From NCBI GenBank assembly GCA_003557825.1, contig PWNM01000193.1, forward strand, positions 1 to 15,652: DNA of 15,652 bases. Reading direction: 5' to 3'. A program made the position numbers and the translations under genes. Shown here in pieces: positions 14,607-15,652 of the stretch (position 1 is the stretch's first letter; each line of letters starts with the position of its first letter). The notes beneath the pieces were generated by a model. That model was not told the DNA's origin and did not search any database. It saw nothing but the letters and a program-made list of their open reading frames with translations. The DNA is from Candidatus Hydrogenedentota bacterium (GTDB taxonomy: Bacteria; Hydrogenedentota; Hydrogenedentia; Hydrogenedentales; SLHB01).

Positions 14607-15104
14607 TCAGTTCAGTTGCGTCACCGCGATCTTGTATAGCCATGAGCCGGAGATCATCACCACGGCGAGGATCCAGGTCCATCGTATCACGCTTGGATGG
14701 TTCACAATAGCTCGCGGTATGCGTCCTGAAATAGCGATGCCCATGCTGAGAATGAACCCGGTGAGGGCGACGACAAACAATCCCGCGCCGGCGGGTTGCA
14801 CCCAGAATGCCAAGCCGAAATCGCCTCGCATCATCAGAGAAAAAGCCGTAGTCATCCCACAAAAGGGACAGGGGATGCCGACGAATCGCTCGAGGTTGCA
14901 CGGGGGTAGCCCCAGCTGCATGTGGCTGCCCAACCCACTAGGATTGGGATTGACCCACCACGCCACCACAAATACGAGCCCCAACGCGGCCGCGGCTGCC
15001 GCCACACCCCACCGCTCGGGGGAGCTGAGCCGGTTTGGGTCTCGAATTTCGAGGGGCGGCGGCTGCGATGGAGCCTCGCCTGCTTCTGGACCTGTGGGTT
15101 GCAT
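14607..15104 (-). CDS. DUF2752 family membrane protein
   Basis: 165-aa integral membrane protein of unknown function. A proline-rich, probably cytoplasmic N-terminus (1-30) is followed by a transmembrane segment at about 33-52, then the DUF2752 signature with GIPCPFCGMTTAFSLM (76-91; C79 and C82, plus C69 upstream), and two more hydrophobic segments at about 98-122 and 141-160. The CPxCGxT motif is the hallmark of the family; a metal or redox role for the cysteines has not been shown as far as I know. The ATG at 15104 has only a weak GGA upstream. It lies after the terminator of the HtrA-type gene, so it depends on read-through or an unseen promoter. Confidence 0.85.
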   Translation of the reverse strand: MQPTGPEAGEAPSQPPPLEIRDPNRLSSPERWGVAAAAAALGLVFVVAWWVNPNPSGLGSHMQLGLPPCNLERFVGIPCPFCGMTTAFSLMMRGDFGLAFWVQPAGAGLFVVALTGFILSMGIAISGRIPRAIVNHPSVIRWTWILAVVMISGSWLYKIAVTQLN

Positions 15105-15121
15105 GATGTAAAATTCCGAAA

Positions 15122-15158
15122 TAAAAGCGGACCCCTCACGAAGCCCGTGAGAGGTCCG
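15122..15158 (-). terminator. Rho-independent terminator after the HtrA-type gene
   Basis: CGGACCCCTCACG (15128-15140) and CGTGAGAGGTCCG (15146-15158) form a 13-bp stem with one mismatch and a 5-base loop. On the minus strand it is followed by CTTTTATTT, and it begins 13 bases past the protease stop. Confidence 0.85.
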
Positions 15159-15171
15159 TTGCCTCTATTTG

Positions 15172-15652
15172 TTAGTTACCCAACCCGTCTTCAGGAATTC
15201 GAACGGTCATGATCATGGGCGAACTGACGCCCTCGCGAGCAATCCGGAACAACAGCGAGCGGCCCGGCTGGGCGTTTTCCTGCACCCGGCGGCGGAACTC
15301 GCTTGGTGAACCTACGGTTTCCTTGGCCACCTCGAGGATGACATCACCCGGCCGGAGATCGGCGTCGGCTGCCGGCGAACCGGGCTCAACCAAGATCACG
15401 ACCACACCGGGCGTATCGGGATCGACACCGACGTTCCGAAGATGGATCTCCTCGGCCGTATCGATTTGCATACCGAGTAACGGCGGTCCGAGCAACGCAC
15501 GCAAGCCGTCGTCCGGCCGTTCGGTCAGCACGACCTCGACCTCGATGTGTTCGCCGTCGCGCCACAGCGTTAGTATGGCCACATCATCGGGCGGGAGTTT
15601 TGATATTTTATTCTGCAGATCAGACGCATTCTCGACGGTCTGGCCATTCACC
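15172..15652 (-). CDS. HtrA/DegP-family serine protease, C-terminal PDZ part
   Basis: Partial: the gene enters from the right edge of the window and only about its last 160 residues are visible. The segment starts in the tail of a first PDZ domain (VNGQTVENASDLQNKI, the usual carboxylate-loop-side motif of Do-like proteases) and then has a complete second PDZ domain, with GVVVILVEPGSPAADADLRPGD and the strand-helix pattern ending in TVRIPED. Two C-terminal PDZ domains are typical of periplasmic DegP/DegQ protein-quality proteases. The serine-protease domain and signal peptide lie outside, so activity cannot be checked. The frame continues through the window edge, so any apparent start near 15651 is not real. 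Confidence 0.85.
   Translation of the reverse strand, partial: VNGQTVENASDLQNKISKLPPDDVAILTLWRDGEHIEVEVVLTERPDDGLRALLGPPLLGMQIDTAEEIHLRNVGVDPDTPGVVVILVEPGSPAADADLRPGDVILEVAKETVGSPSEFRRRVQENAQPGRSLLFRIAREGVSSPMIMTVRIPEDGLGN

Noticed and set aside
14113..15111. 332-codon open frame on the plus strand
   Set aside because: Antisense to the response regulator and DUF2752 genes, and runs through the response regulator promoter.

Overview
The window is a stretch of ordinary, chromosomal, fairly GC-rich bacterial DNA, dense with genes on both strands. It holds core functions (the start of a housekeeping sigma factor, DNA primase, sigma-54 and an HtrA-family protease) among metabolic and regulatory genes. 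I see no rRNA, tRNA, CRISPR array, transposase, integrase or phage gene. Shine-Dalgarno sites and sigma-70-type promoters are easy to find. The gene style suggests a Gram-negative-type lineage, possibly an uncultured phylum such as Hydrogenedentota, Sumerlaeota or a Planctomycetes-like group. That placement is a guess; rpoD, dnaG and rpoN could be used to test it.

Layout. 1-2856 (minus): dnaG followed by the N-terminal part of rpoD, a macromolecular-synthesis operon without rpsU directly in front, read from a clear promoter near 2987-3015. 3138-7197 (plus): a tightly coupled three-gene operon linked by ATGA overlaps: GH38 alpha-mannosidase, a 150-aa protein I do not recognise, and an SfsA nuclease fused to a C-terminal GIY-YIG (DUF123) domain. 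7330-9138: a small cupin protein (minus) divergent from a class III aminotransferase (plus). 9201-11597 (minus): a YycJ-type metallo-beta-lactamase-fold nuclease, a PocR-AraC regulator overlapping it by ATGA, and a cold-shock protein with its own promoter, a long foldable leader and a strong terminator. 11775-13217 (plus): rpoN. 13238-14484 (minus): an orphan response regulator with its DNA-binding domain in front of the receiver, followed by a SpoT-like HD hydrolase, under one promoter. 14607-15652 (minus): a DUF2752 membrane protein and the C-terminal PDZ part of an HtrA/DegP-type protease.

The most striking non-coding feature is the rpoN/yycJ divergent region, where two near-perfect sigma-70 promoters stand back to back and their -35 boxes together form one palindrome. 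Other sites worth attention are the csp leader with nested pairing arms, the 10-bp inverted repeat abutting the aminotransferase start, alternating hairpins in the dnaG leader, and the SfsA/GIY-YIG fusion with its unknown partner. I found no convincing evidence of a wholly new multi-gene system; the best candidate for something undescribed is the mannosidase / unknown protein / SfsA-GIY-YIG operon. No gap between genes exceeds 300 bases.
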